Below, one piece after another: positions 45,101 to 48,282 of a DNA stretch of 64,000 nt. Numbering within the stretch: the first letter of the stretch is position 1; the number at the start of each line of letters is the position of its first letter. The stretch is from the NCBI GenBank assembly GCA_002284615.2, contig MU069543.1:263260-327259 (forward strand), read 5' to 3'. Origin of the DNA: Dunaliella salina (lineage: Eukaryota; Chlorophyta; Chlorophyceae; Chlamydomonadales; Dunaliellaceae). Made by a program: the position numbers and the translations under genes. The notes below the pieces were generated by a model. The model did no database searches, was not told the DNA's origin, and worked only from the letters and a program-made list of their open reading frames with translations.

Positions 45101-46942
45101 CTCACTTCTCTGTAATGACCGCAAGTGAGAATTGAGAAGGAAGAGTAGTAGAACCACGTGGGTGGATTTCTTCCCCCATCAACTTAGGAAGAGGGGCCCG
45201 ATGAGATCAGAATATGCATCGCCCTCCTGATGAAACTCTCATGTGGCATTTTAAATGCCACATTTACCCACTTTTGATACTCAGTAGCAGCATGTTTAAC
45301 ACTTGATCCTTCAGTGGACAGAGCCCACACAGAGCTTTAGAGTTCTTTCATGCCCGTGCCTCCTCACTTGCTGGAGGGGTTTTCACACTGTCGTCATCGC
45401 TGTCATTCCGCACTTCCCCCTCCCTGCATCACACAGCGACGACACTGTTCTTCTTGTTTGTTGTAAGACCACTGTGTGAGAGACTAGGGCCTAGGGGCCT
45501 GCTTCCTGATGCAATGATTGTGTGAAGGATGAAGGGGACAGAGGCTAAGGGTAGGAGCGGAACAGACTCTGCTTGCCAAGTCCGGCTGTGTGCATGAAGG
45601 AAAACATTTTTATGCTAGCGAGCTAGCTAGGGCTTCACCAGAGAGGCTCATAGGTCTTGCCTAGACAAAAGCTAGGACCTAGGGATACCACAGTCGTCCT
45701 GGGCAAAATTTTTCAATGTTACCTTTGCCTGTTTTTTGCAGGAGCCAGTCTGGGCTGGTAGTGCTTCAAGTGCCAGCATGCTCAGCATGCCCGGAGGCTG
45801 GAACCGCCCCCCTCAAACTGTCAGGCCTCCTACAAACCTTGCATCCCAGGGTCTGCAAATGAGCAGCCAAAGAGAAAAAGAGTCAGCTGCAGCATCAGGG
45901 CTTCTGGGCAAACGTGCAGGTGTGTTCCTGTGATCTGGAGTTAGGGCAACTTGGCCTTGCATCTTGTGCAGCAAGGAAGAGGGAGTCTTGCAGAGCGAGG
46001 TTGTGGTGTCAAAACACCTTAACCTTTGAATCCTTTTAAGCCTTGAAGCCAGAATATTGGCTTTACTTATTATTGATGCAGCATCAGGTGTGGTTCAAGG
46101 TTCTGGATATTCAGGACATGATTATTCCAATTTTTTATCGGGTATTGAAAACAAAACGTGTGCAAAGGCCATGGCCATGCCTCGGGTTGAGTTCTATTTG
46201 TGGTGCTCTCAATCCTTTCATCACCATTCTGTCAGACTGAGAAACTGATGCAGCCAACACAGTGCCAGGACTGCCAACCAAATCAACTAACTTGCAGCAG
46301 ATTCTCGCTGCAGCACACTCTGGGTGTGACAATTTCTCCCATTTGCATGTCTCCTCTTGAAATATTCACACTTTCTTTTCTTACTACCATCAATTGCTCT
46401 GTCACCACATTCAGTGGATTGTCTGCATCTGTGTCGTGTAACTTCCGAGAACCGCCTCAATCCTGCTCTGAATAAACAAGATCAGGGAGGTCCGAGGGAT
46501 GTTTTCTTGAGGTGAAGTGCGGGATGGGTGCGAGCCAGCCTCTTTGCCTACGTAGTTTTTCTTTTCTTTCTTTTCTCTTCTTTCTTTCTTTTCCTTTCTT
46601 TCTTTCTTTTCTTTCAGCCTCAACAATACAGGGCTAAACACCACTACAGCCTATGATCACCTTATCCAGCCACTGCAGTCATGTTTGTCTTTACCTGTGT
46701 GCCCTGCAGGAGCCGCCTCGCCTGCCCAGCCTGCCACCAAGCCCAACTTCTCACGCTTCGCATTTCATGGCAGCGATGCGACCAGAACTGAAGGCAGCAA
46801 TGCTAGCTGGCGCCAGGAGCTGCTGCAGCCGCGACAGCCTCTGCCCCTGCATGGACGCGGCATGTACAAGAGAGGCGGAAGCAGTGTTGGGAAAAGAGGG
46901 ATGAGAAGGGGGGTGGCAGGCAGTAAGCGCCCCAGGCACTGA
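12742..46942 (+). CDS. SHOC1: Giant SHOC1/ZIP2-like meiotic crossover protein (16-exon model)
   Basis: Role from family: SHOC1/ZIP2 is an XPF-like, probably non-cleaving ZMM protein that binds branched DNA and promotes class I meiotic crossovers. Model exons: 12742-13371, 14812-16585, 18118-18785, 20640-23189, 24902-25084, 26389-26495, ~29050-29404, 31024-32481, 33630-33917, 35319-35390, 36894-37028, 38064-40931, 42149-42796, 44782-44862, 45742-45919, 46710-46942. Phases match at every junction and the sum is 12,228 nt, 4,075 residues plus stop. Core signatures: DHPRLAHLEQLL then KVLIIGDP; CRFPFDLFHAVVELSP; RRELYEGLVALE then VVERELDLEDVVITPSCCV; VETSDCLCSY; and a helix-hairpin-helix-like SLLESLLTSSCPALNPLSA. 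Plant SHOC1 is, as I recall, about 1,600 residues. The excess here is Gln/Ala/Ser/Pro-rich sequence. Exons 1 and 7 have the least certain starts. Confidence 0.68.
13372..14811. other. SHOC1-like intron 1
   Basis: GT-AG intron of 1,440 bp (GTGCGC...TACGTGCAG). No further coding sequence supported. A minus-strand frame at 13380-13886 has no recognisable content. Several polypyrimidine stretches near 14760-14800 precede the acceptor. Confidence 0.55.
14812..16585 (+). CDS. SHOC1: SHOC1-like exon 2, low-complexity N-terminal region
   Basis: 1,774 nt, phase 0 in and phase 1 out (CCGGCAG|GTAGGT). It encodes residues about 211-801. It opens with an amphipathic acidic helix (DLEDAAAQLEAAL). A Ser/Arg/Gln tandem-repeat block follows (units like KRRSSxGQQGQQ, five copies, about 15210-15400), then SSRGSH-type repeats and a Gly-rich stretch. 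A poly-Ala tract sits at about 15950-16035, a leucine-containing segment at 16040-16160, then Ser/Pro/Gln-rich sequence. The basic KRRSS repeats could serve in DNA binding or nuclear import (inference). Confidence 0.6.
16850..16945 (+). repeat. Three-copy CAGCAACAGCATCAG repeat in intron 2
   Basis: Three copies of CAACAGCATCAGRTTGC with CAACAGTATRCGCCGC between them. The repeat resembles CAG/CAA-rich exon sequence but lies in the intron downstream of the exon 2 donor. Confidence 0.6.
17020..17350 (+). repeat. Two intronic copies of the exon 3 acceptor region
   Basis: Sequences ending in AG at 17044 (CTATGCAG|GAGTGCTCGTCACTCAGCAG) and 17253 (TTCATGCAG|AAGTGCCCATCACTTAGCAG) closely match the true exon 3 start (CCATGCAG|GAGTGCCCATCACTTGGCAG, 18117/18118). 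The 17253 copy also shares the upstream AATTTGA..T.CAT block. Both copies are followed by shared sequence (TGCTCCTTTC.TACCTGCA) not found after exon 3, so the copies themselves form a tandem pair. Confidence 0.65.
17530..17945 (-). repeat. Dispersed repeat family R1, minus orientation, long version
   Basis: Reverse-complement R1 (AGCCATGGCATGAACCCTA, CTCTGTATCTGACCACCCACTG, AATGGAGTGAAAAGACCCAG) continuing into a block shared with 28180-28350 (GCACACA.GG, CCAATCAGATGA, AAAGGAGCATGTT.GG, CTCAGCTG). It lies in intron 2 of the SHOC1-like gene. Confidence 0.65.
18118..18785 (+). CDS. SHOC1: SHOC1-like exon 3
   Basis: 668 nt. It completes a Gly codon with exon 2 and ends phase 0 at CCAAA|GTACGT. 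Residues about 802-1024. It contains an Ala/Gln repeat block in which units such as QAAQ(Q/A)GPVQAAQAA recur six or seven times (about 18340-18475). A more ordinary segment follows with Trp, Cys and the acidic LDDLIVEDLTAAA (18625-18665), which looks like a conserved short linear motif. Confidence 0.6.
19335..19670 (+). repeat. Minisatellite in intron 3, unit about 105 bp, three copies
   Basis: Copies begin near 19340, 19450 and 19553 with CTCA.GGA.CTGCATTTCAGGGG and contain GAATTGC.GG, then a C-rich run and AAAGCATGCCC.A. The run is purely intronic. Confidence 0.7.
20185..20350 (+). repeat. Two intronic copies of the exon 4 acceptor
   Basis: TTTTGCATGCAG|GAT occurs with AG ending at 20222 and 20334, besides the true acceptor at 20639. 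The 20222 copy also shares the CTCCTCTTTCCT..CTTCCC tract. After the second decoy the sequence (GATGCCCTGAACC) still resembles exon 4 (GATACCCTGGGCC). Confidence 0.65.
20430..20590 (+). repeat. Purine-rich tandem repeat in intron 3
   Basis: About four copies of a 35-40 bp unit containing GGTCCACAAGGAAAGG and AGAGGGGCAAA. Its complement is strongly pyrimidine-rich and lies just before the exon 4 acceptor. Confidence 0.6.
20640..23189 (+). CDS. SHOC1: SHOC1-like exon 4, large Gln/Ala/Ser/Pro exon
   Basis: 2,550 nt, phase 0 on both sides, about residues 1025-1874. Contents: an ordinary start (DTLGLMSNHAMPP), then poly-Ala (20925-20960), Gln-rich blocks (21390-21540), poly-Ala (21865-21900), and an acidic motif with DFSFFVDDLSDQ (21930-21960) reminiscent of a partner-binding linear motif. 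Poly-Gln with a repeated QEDQQQQ unit follows (22080-22160). Last come four or five Pro/Ser repeats of about 33 residues with the core SPSLPPAGMCLSxASAAAPAA (22640-22900) and a more ordered Leu/Arg/Ala end. The donor is read as CAG|GCAAGT, a GC donor, because it restores phase 0 to exon 5. Confidence 0.6.
23470..23715 (-). mobile_element. tRNA-headed SINE in intron 4
   Basis: On the minus strand the head has TAGCTCAACTGG (23685-23696), a perfect match to the Pol III box A consensus, and AGATCGAGTCT (about 23609-23619), close to box B, at tRNA-like spacing. The body ends with CTTTCCTTAATGCACGCGGCC and a CTTTC-rich tail. That 3' part is shared with the tails at 30430, 41170, 47790 and 57400, the last of which is the 3' end of a LINE. 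An RNA-derived SINE is the simplest reading; it is not a functional tRNA. Confidence 0.6.
23780..23870 (+). repeat. Partial copy of the exon 4/intron 4 boundary
   Basis: CTGCTGGGCAGGCAAGTCACTGGTCTGTATG matches the exon 4 end and GC donor (CTGCTGTGCAGGCAAGTCGCTGGTCTGTCTG, about 23178-23208). An ATGTGAGGGGCG block upstream of it resembles TTGTGAGGGGCG at 23348. Confidence 0.55.
24405..24520 (+). repeat. Tandem repeat of about 32 bp in intron 4
   Basis: About four copies of ACAATYRTGTAACARTCATTTTCAATGAC. AT-rich, no coding sense. Confidence 0.65.
24902..25084 (+). CDS. SHOC1: SHOC1-like exon 5
   Basis: 183 nt (61 residues, about 1875-1935), phase 0 to 0, acceptor AATTTCAG and donor CACAG|GTGAGC. 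It encodes VDPDIFTCGPCDTATMEGV, then a Gln/Glu-rich helix. I place it at the start of the folded core, before the helical exon 6. Confidence 0.6.
25081..25760 (+). repeat. Minisatellite seeded by the exon 5 donor
   Basis: The array starts at the exon 5 5' splice site. CAGGTGAGCCATGTGAG recurs at about 25274, 193 bp later, and further CAGGTGAGGCATGAG-type donors are spread to 25760. Shared sub-blocks include AAATGGA.CAACTTGGGCACA.ACAGGTTGA and GAGAGGAACAATATGAGCACTTGCGC. The array presents at least ten perfect or near-perfect GTGAG donor-like sites. Minus-strand open frames here are repeat artefacts. Confidence 0.75.
26140..26395 (+). repeat. Serial copies of the exon 6 acceptor
   Basis: CCATCCAG|GTG or ACCAG|GTGTA occurs with AG ending at 26151, 26275, 26311 and 26388. 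The last is the real exon 6 acceptor. Sequence after the 26275 copy (GTGTATGTTGCAATGCTA) resembles the start of exon 6 (GTGTACGCTGCAATCCTT). Confidence 0.6.
26389..26495 (+). CDS. SHOC1: SHOC1-like exon 6
   Basis: 107 nt, phase 0 in, phase 2 out (CCAAG|GTGGGG). It encodes VYAAILSLGMAALLLIQQGI followed by SLSYLYLQHMQ. That pattern, a hydrophobic helix, then QxGI, then LYL, matches the helical segment preceding the XPF-like domain in SHOC1 proteins (for example HGIRPxHLYI). It is one of the better anchors for the family call. Confidence 0.65.
26862..26990 (+). repeat. (GAT)n microsatellite in intron 6
   Basis: Long GAT run with a few GGT/GAC interruptions. All six-frame peptides here (poly-Asp, poly-Met, poly-His, poly-Ser) are artefacts. 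Confidence 0.9.
27112..27548. mobile_element. Inverted pair of tRNA-Leu/Ser-like repeat heads around a CAG-type insert
   Basis: The left arm (about 27114-27174) and the reverse complement of the right arm (about 27485-27545) are nearly identical: GCTAGCTTGACCRAGTGGTCAAAGCC, then CTTAT.CCTCAACAAAA. The head resembles the D-arm region of class II tRNAs (GGCCGAGTGGT). A box-B-like GATTCGAGTCT follows in the left copy near 27195. The 310-bp interior has three copies of a 36-bp unit (GACCAAAACAGCGGAGCAGCG). It may be one element with long terminal inverted repeats or two SINE heads in opposite orientation. Confidence 0.5.
27545..27770 (+). repeat. Two direct copies of the tRNA-like arm
   Basis: Near 27549 and 27668: CTAGCTTGACC(C/G)(A/G)GTGG(C/T)CAAGCC, TTTCCTTATACCTC, CCCTTCCCTRCAATCTGAAAACAC and a final ATCAATACACTT.TAGACATTCCCAG. 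They are 120 bp apart and in tandem, without the insert of the preceding element. Confidence 0.65.
27985..28350 (-). repeat. Dispersed repeat family R1, minus orientation, long version
   Basis: Matches 17530-17945 in order: CGGCATGAACC, a GTTCTTAAAAAAATAGAATCATTGCAG block, AATGAAAAGAC, then CCAATCAGATGAAGTG and GGAGCATGTTTGGG. Confidence 0.6.
28845..29095 (+). repeat. Tandem repeat, about 80 bp, three copies, upstream of exon 7
   Basis: Copies begin near 28857, 28943 and 29030 with TGCCTCTGCAC and continue with CAGGATAC or GAGGATCATTTTGCT, CCATTGCTGC and CACCCA.GGAAG. Exon 7 probably starts inside the third copy (CTTGCAG, 29049). Confidence 0.55.
29050..29404 (+). CDS. SHOC1: SHOC1-like exon 7
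   Basis: End is firm: GCGCCG|GTGAGT, phase 0. The start is chosen at CCTTGCAG|AATCAC because it completes the phase-2 exon 6 codon; the TACAG at 29100 would also fit. It encodes Ala/Gly/Asp-rich sequence ending in VRDHPRLAHLEQLLAEVDARAP, the classic 'HPKLxxLxxLL' lead into the first Rossmann-like strand of XPF/SHOC1 proteins. That strand starts exon 8. Confidence 0.6.
30134..30293 (+). pseudogene. Second, decayed copy of exon 7
   Basis: The sequence repeats exon 7: CAGGCTTCTGAGTTAGCAAG, GATGACCAGGACGTGCAGG, then DHPRLANLKRLLTEVDARAP in frame. It lacks about 95 bp of the middle. Where exon 7 has the donor GGTGAGT it has AGTGTTG, so it probably cannot splice normally. It lies in intron 7, about 0.9 kb after the real exon. 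Confidence 0.7.
30425..30635 (-). mobile_element. SINE or LINE 3' tail, minus orientation
   Basis: About 205 bp colinear with 57395-57605. It comprises an (AAAAG)n end, GTCTGTGCAAGCCAAGGCCGC, ATGCATTAAGGGAAGG, CTAGAGGCCTCACCAG, AATGGGGATC.GGAGG and CGCTCGGACTCTCCTTCT. The 57 kb copy forms the 3' end of the Dualen-like LINE, so this is either a very short 5'-truncated LINE insertion or a SINE that borrowed the tail. Confidence 0.65.
31024..32481 (+). CDS. SHOC1: SHOC1-like exon 8: first part of the XPF-like domain with poly-Gln insertions
   Basis: 1,458 nt, phase 0 to 0 (TTTGCAG|GGATTG; ATTGTA|GTGAGT), residues about 2090-2575. It opens with GLKVLIIGDPRSFFSVYSTV, a Rossmann-type strand and helix. 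A poly-Gln insertion (31230-31350) follows. Next is CLEGCQVLLLGPAH then CRFPFDLFHAVVELSPCSS, which matches the 'FPF..F..VVEY' strand of SHOC1. After that come long Gln-rich repeats (31815-32300; unit ELQVQHxQRQxEQAQQ appears twice) and an acidic helix ending in QQPIV, the next beta strand. It joins exon 9 in phase, giving PIV-VTTRPDSL. The poly-Gln runs interrupt a conserved fold, presumably as loops. Confidence 0.65.
33003..33050 (+). repeat. AACCCTAAA-rich short tract in intron 8
   Basis: AAACCCTTAACCCTAAACCCTAAACCC, about four telomere-like heptamer units (plant-type TTTAGGG on the other strand), inside an intron. It is too short to be a telomere. A second family block (GCAGAGGAAACTCTCCCTACATCAATGAAGG) follows at 33058, matching 27885-27920 and 41370-41400. 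Confidence 0.6.
33165..33292 (+). repeat. (ATC)n followed by (AGC)n in intron 8
   Basis: About 28 ATC/TCA triplets then about 14 AGC triplets. This is an intronic example of the same triplet expansion seen in exons. Confidence 0.9.
33630..33917 (+). CDS. SHOC1: SHOC1-like exon 9: XPF-like core signature
   Basis: 288 nt, phase 0 to 0 (GGTGCACAG|GTGACC; GGCCAG|GTGAAT), residues about 2576-2671. It encodes VTTRPDSLVVQRRELYEGLVALE. Then, after a basic Gly/Arg-rich insertion of about 30 residues, it encodes LEVVERELDLEDVVITPSC and CVCVW. In SHOC1 proteins the same order is 'xSRRxxYxxxLxLE...VVERDxxLPVDxIxSxxxCLxWY'. The XPF nuclease motif (GDxnERK) is not preserved, consistent with a non-catalytic XPF-like protein. 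This exon is the strongest single support for the family assignment. Confidence 0.72.
34240..34640 (+). repeat. Dispersed repeat family R1, plus orientation, upstream of exon 10
   Basis: Full R1 landmarks: GATCACTC.CCTGGCCTCA, CACAGCTCCACCCTGGGACCAT, AACCCTTATAT.ATATGCCAAC.TCCTGCAT, GGAGGTCAAA, TTGGCACCCCC and GGGTCTTTTCACTCCATTT. It pairs in inverted orientation with 35685-36075 across the 72-nt exon 10. Confidence 0.75.
35319..35390 (+). CDS. SHOC1: SHOC1-like exon 10 (72 nt)
   Basis: Exactly 24 codons, phase 0 to 0 (TTGTGCAG|GATGCG; TCTCAG|GTAAAT). It encodes DASADAIADELKARVSDLSM then AYSQ, a helix that fits between the 'CLVW' strand and the next strand of the XPF-like fold. Because it is in phase on both sides it could be skipped without a frameshift. 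Confidence 0.62.
35685..36075 (-). repeat. Dispersed repeat family R1, minus orientation, downstream of exon 10
   Basis: Its reverse complement reproduces the 34240-34640 copy block for block, with small indels and an extra CACCCACTGCAC duplication near 35730-35750. It lies about 300 bp past exon 10. Confidence 0.75.
36894..37028 (+). CDS. SHOC1: SHOC1-like exon 11
   Basis: 135 nt, 45 codons, phase 0 to 0 (CACGCAG|GTGCAT; ACTCAG|GTGAGT). VHTIVETSDCLCSYLMLQTS then AICEAARQEKVQLHLHTSGS and PLT corresponds to the SHOC1 stretch 'FE...MExSDxLYxAAxSLxIxLQLFxSxSxELT', ending the XPF-like domain. Confidence 0.68.
37078..37280 (+). repeat. Two decayed copies of the exon 11 end in intron 11
   Basis: 37081-37148 repeats GAGGCTGCAAGGCAGGAG..GGTGCAGCTGCACCTG, then CCTCAGGCAGCCCACTGACC, but its last codons read GTTTAG before GGTAGG. 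37210-37277 keeps only CACCTCAGGCAGCCCACT, GACCACTCAG and GGTAAC. Spacing is about 120-130 bp, so the unit included exon end plus the start of the intron. Confidence 0.7.
37948..38010 (+). repeat. (AC)n microsatellite before exon 12
   Basis: About 30 AC units, ending some 50 bp before the exon 12 acceptor. Confidence 0.95.
38064..40931 (+). CDS. SHOC1: SHOC1-like exon 12: helix-hairpin-helix block and long disordered tail
   Basis: 2,868 nt, phase 0 to 0 (ATCCTGCAG|CCACTG; GAGGAG|GTAAGC), residues about 2741-3696. PLFLRTCASIAAGYWQV follows the XPF-like fold. Then comes a duplicated Ala/Pro segment (AAPLPTTTAPGQASASNIS and APLPTAAAPGHANASNIS). At about 38405-38510 is SPSLLESLLTSSCPALNPLS then AACLMALLPHL, which fits the C-terminal hairpin of SHOC1 ('LAESFLTxFPxxNPLxAxxIL'). 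Further on: an Ala-rich acidic helix (38680-38800), poly-Gln tracts (38820-38910, 39085-39180), and a repeat with GSPASKR(S/P)R basic clusters (39655-39810, possible nuclear localisation signals). Near 40230-40325 is an acidic DDGDADLDDLGDIDLTLCDS motif. The end is DLFIRSDYSVLPGGRRR then VEDFLVSLSQEE, a short conserved-looking region. Confidence 0.65.
41160..41260 (-). mobile_element. SINE/LINE tail copy in intron 12
   Basis: Shares (AAAAG)n, GTCTATGCAAGCCAAAAGCCGC, GTGCATTAAGGGAA and TTAGAGGCCTCACCA with 30430, 47790 and 57400. It is followed at 41355-41460 and 41510-41600 by members of another short family (CAGAGAAAACTTTCCCAACATCA; GGGACACATT, GCC/TCTAAAGAGC). Confidence 0.6.
41622..41672 (+). 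repeat. (AAAGA)n tract
   Basis: Pentamer/tetramer A-rich run between two copies of ATGACTGTCTCACAGGATGAG (near 41609 and 41673), that is, flanked by a 21-bp direct duplication. Confidence 0.7.
42149..42796 (+). CDS. SHOC1: SHOC1-like exon 13
   Basis: 648 nt, 216 codons, phase 0 to 0 (TCTGTCGCAG|AATGTT; GCCCAG|GTGAGC), residues about 3697-3912. Gln-rich start, then mixed sequence with DEWAKDDLMQAIAPAL (42470-42510), an Asp/Gly/Trp-rich part and the end GLPGTLYGRQRSSAQ. The last 35 nt and donor are copied repeatedly downstream. Confidence 0.6.
42797..43290 (+). repeat. 82-bp array of exon-13-end plus donor units
   Basis: Donor junctions (CAG|GTGAG) occur after 42796 (true), 42878, 42960, 43042, 43118, 43188 and 43279: three exact 82-bp steps, then 76, 70 and 91. 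In the first four downstream units an acceptor-like TTCCCAG or TTTCCAG precedes a 35-nt (29-nt in the fourth) segment (CAACTCTGTATGG..TGCAAAGC, then CGCCCAG). Each unit therefore looks like a tiny complete exon with both splice sites. Confidence 0.8.
43670..43772 (+). repeat. 16-bp tandem repeat in intron 13
   Basis: About six copies of CCACTCATCTGCAATG with one T substitution. Uninterrupted direct repeat without spacers. Confidence 0.9.
44240..44645. repeat. GCGCATTGATGCATTTGG low-complexity array in intron 13
   Basis: Irregular recombination of short words (TTGGCGCA, TTGGTGCAT, CAATGCATT) over 400 bp, similar in style to 3865-4085. No frame is meaningful. Confidence 0.7.
44782..44862 (+). 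CDS. SHOC1: SHOC1-like exon 14 (81 nt)
   Basis: 27 codons, phase 0 to 0 (CTGCCTGCAG|GCTGTG; GTGGAG|GTGTGT). It encodes AVAALEGSDDELVECPQLPS then CENSIVE, an acidic segment. Confidence 0.5.
45742..45919 (+). CDS. SHOC1: SHOC1-like exon 15
   Basis: 178 nt, phase 0 in, phase 1 out (TTTTTTGCAG|GAGCCA; CGTGCAG|GTGTGT). Ser/Pro/Gln-rich, ending in Gly-Lys-Arg. The phase-1 end joins exon 16 to give KRAGAASPAQ. Confidence 0.55.
46710..46942 (+). CDS. SHOC1: SHOC1-like exon 16 (stop)
   Basis: Acceptor GCCCTGCAG ends at 46709. The frame runs to TGA at 46940-46942. It encodes FSRFAFHGSD and a C-terminus very rich in Arg, Lys and Gly (GKRGMRRGVAGSKRPRH), a plausible nuclear localisation or DNA-binding tail like the basic C-termini of SHOC1 proteins. 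Confidence 0.55.
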
Positions 46943-47291
46943 CACTGTGGGGCAATCTCGTTTTGCTCCAACACTGGCTGGGTCTCTTGCAGTACAATAT
47001 TGATTGATTTCTTGCTTAGATGGATTGCAATGCCTTGATTGATGATAGCACAGATTCTCAAGGGGGAAAATATACTGCAGGAGTCAGACAGCTGCCATGA
47101 ACAGCTGCAAACAGGCATGAAAGTCCAGAAGGAAAGGCCATGCACGACAACCCCAGCTTGAACTGCGAGCGTGAGCTAGCTAGGGCCTTGCTGTTAAGCC
47201 CACGGGCCAGGCTTGAAGTAAAGACCAACAATGGAACAAGCCAGGATACAGCGAGTGGTCACATGAGAACCTCCTGCCTTACTCTGCCTCC

Positions 47292-47296
47292 TGTAA
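47292..47296 (+). terminator. SHOC1: Possible polyadenylation signal TGTAA
   Basis: TGTAA, the usual chlorophyte poly(A) signal, is found 350 bp after the stop codon of the SHOC1-like gene. The motif is short, so this is only a suggestion. Confidence 0.25.
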
Positions 47297-47654
47297 CCTC
47301 TGTCCACCGTATCTCCCAAAAGAAACCTGCAAGCATGATGCGTGCCTTGTGTATTAATTTTCTGCATCCTGCGAGGTAGCTCAATAAAAATTGGCAGTCA
47401 AAATTCCCAACATGATGTCTGTTTTGGCACAGCCTCGCCAGGGGAATTTCACTTCTCTTAGTAAGCAATTAGAACATGCCGCACCCAGCAAGGGAAAGGG
47501 AAAGCACAAGCTCAGAGATGTGCAAGTCTCCAATATATTATGAAATAAAGGAGGGGTGTCCTAGAGGGGGTCGGCTGGCTGATTTGCCAGACATGTTTTT
47601 TTTGTGGTTCTTTCTCAAATCCGACCAATTTAACCATCAATATTTATAAGAACA

Positions 47655-47780
47655 TTACATTTGTCAAAAAATGATCAAAATTGGAGGACCCCAGATCACT
47701 CCCCTGGCCTCAGATCCCCCCAAAACGGCCCACGGCTCCACCCTGGGACTAACTTTCACTACTAATCTTTTTATAACCCT
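47655..47780 (+). repeat. Dispersed repeat family R1, partial
   Basis: Contains GGACCCCAGATCACTCCCCTGGCCTCAGATC and GCTCCACCCTGGGAC, then is cut by the adjacent (AAAAG)n tail element. Confidence 0.65.
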
Positions 47781-47782
47781 AA

Positions 47783-47875
47783 TAAAAGAAAAGAAAAGTC
47801 CAAGCAAGCCAAAAGCCGCATGCGTTAAGGGAAGGTCCTCTAACTGGAAAGCTAGAGGCCTCACCAAAAGTCAGG
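47783..47875 (-). mobile_element. SINE/LINE tail copy
   Basis: (AAAAG)n, GTCCAAGCAAGCCAAAAGCCGC, ATGCGTTAAGGGAAGGTCC and CTAGAGGCCTCACCA, inserted into the R1 repeat. It is nearly identical to 30435-30515. Confidence 0.65.
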
Positions 47876-48282
47876 TCAGGCATCTAGATTTGAGTTCTTG
47901 CCCCAGTGGAACCAGCTATATCTGAGTATGCAGGACCTCTAATTTGACCTTTTTGAGCAACCCTGCATACTCAGTTTGAGCCAGGGGGGGCCCAGGGTGG
48001 GGGGCCAGGAATCAGGCAAAATCCCTGCCAGAATCAGGTCCTCAAGAAGCACCCCCACGTCTTACTTGACCTACAGCGATGGTTCAGCATTTCATCAGGA
48101 GCATATGCTGGGGGGTCCAGGGGGCTGGGGTGGAGGTCCGGAATTTCACCCAATTTTGGCAGGGAAGAGCGGAAGTCTATGGAAGAGACACATGATGCAC
48201 CATTTAGGGAGCCGACTTTTGCGACGAGCTCATTCTGTTACAGCCGATTGAATGACGTGAGGCAAGAGGTGAGGCGTCATTG

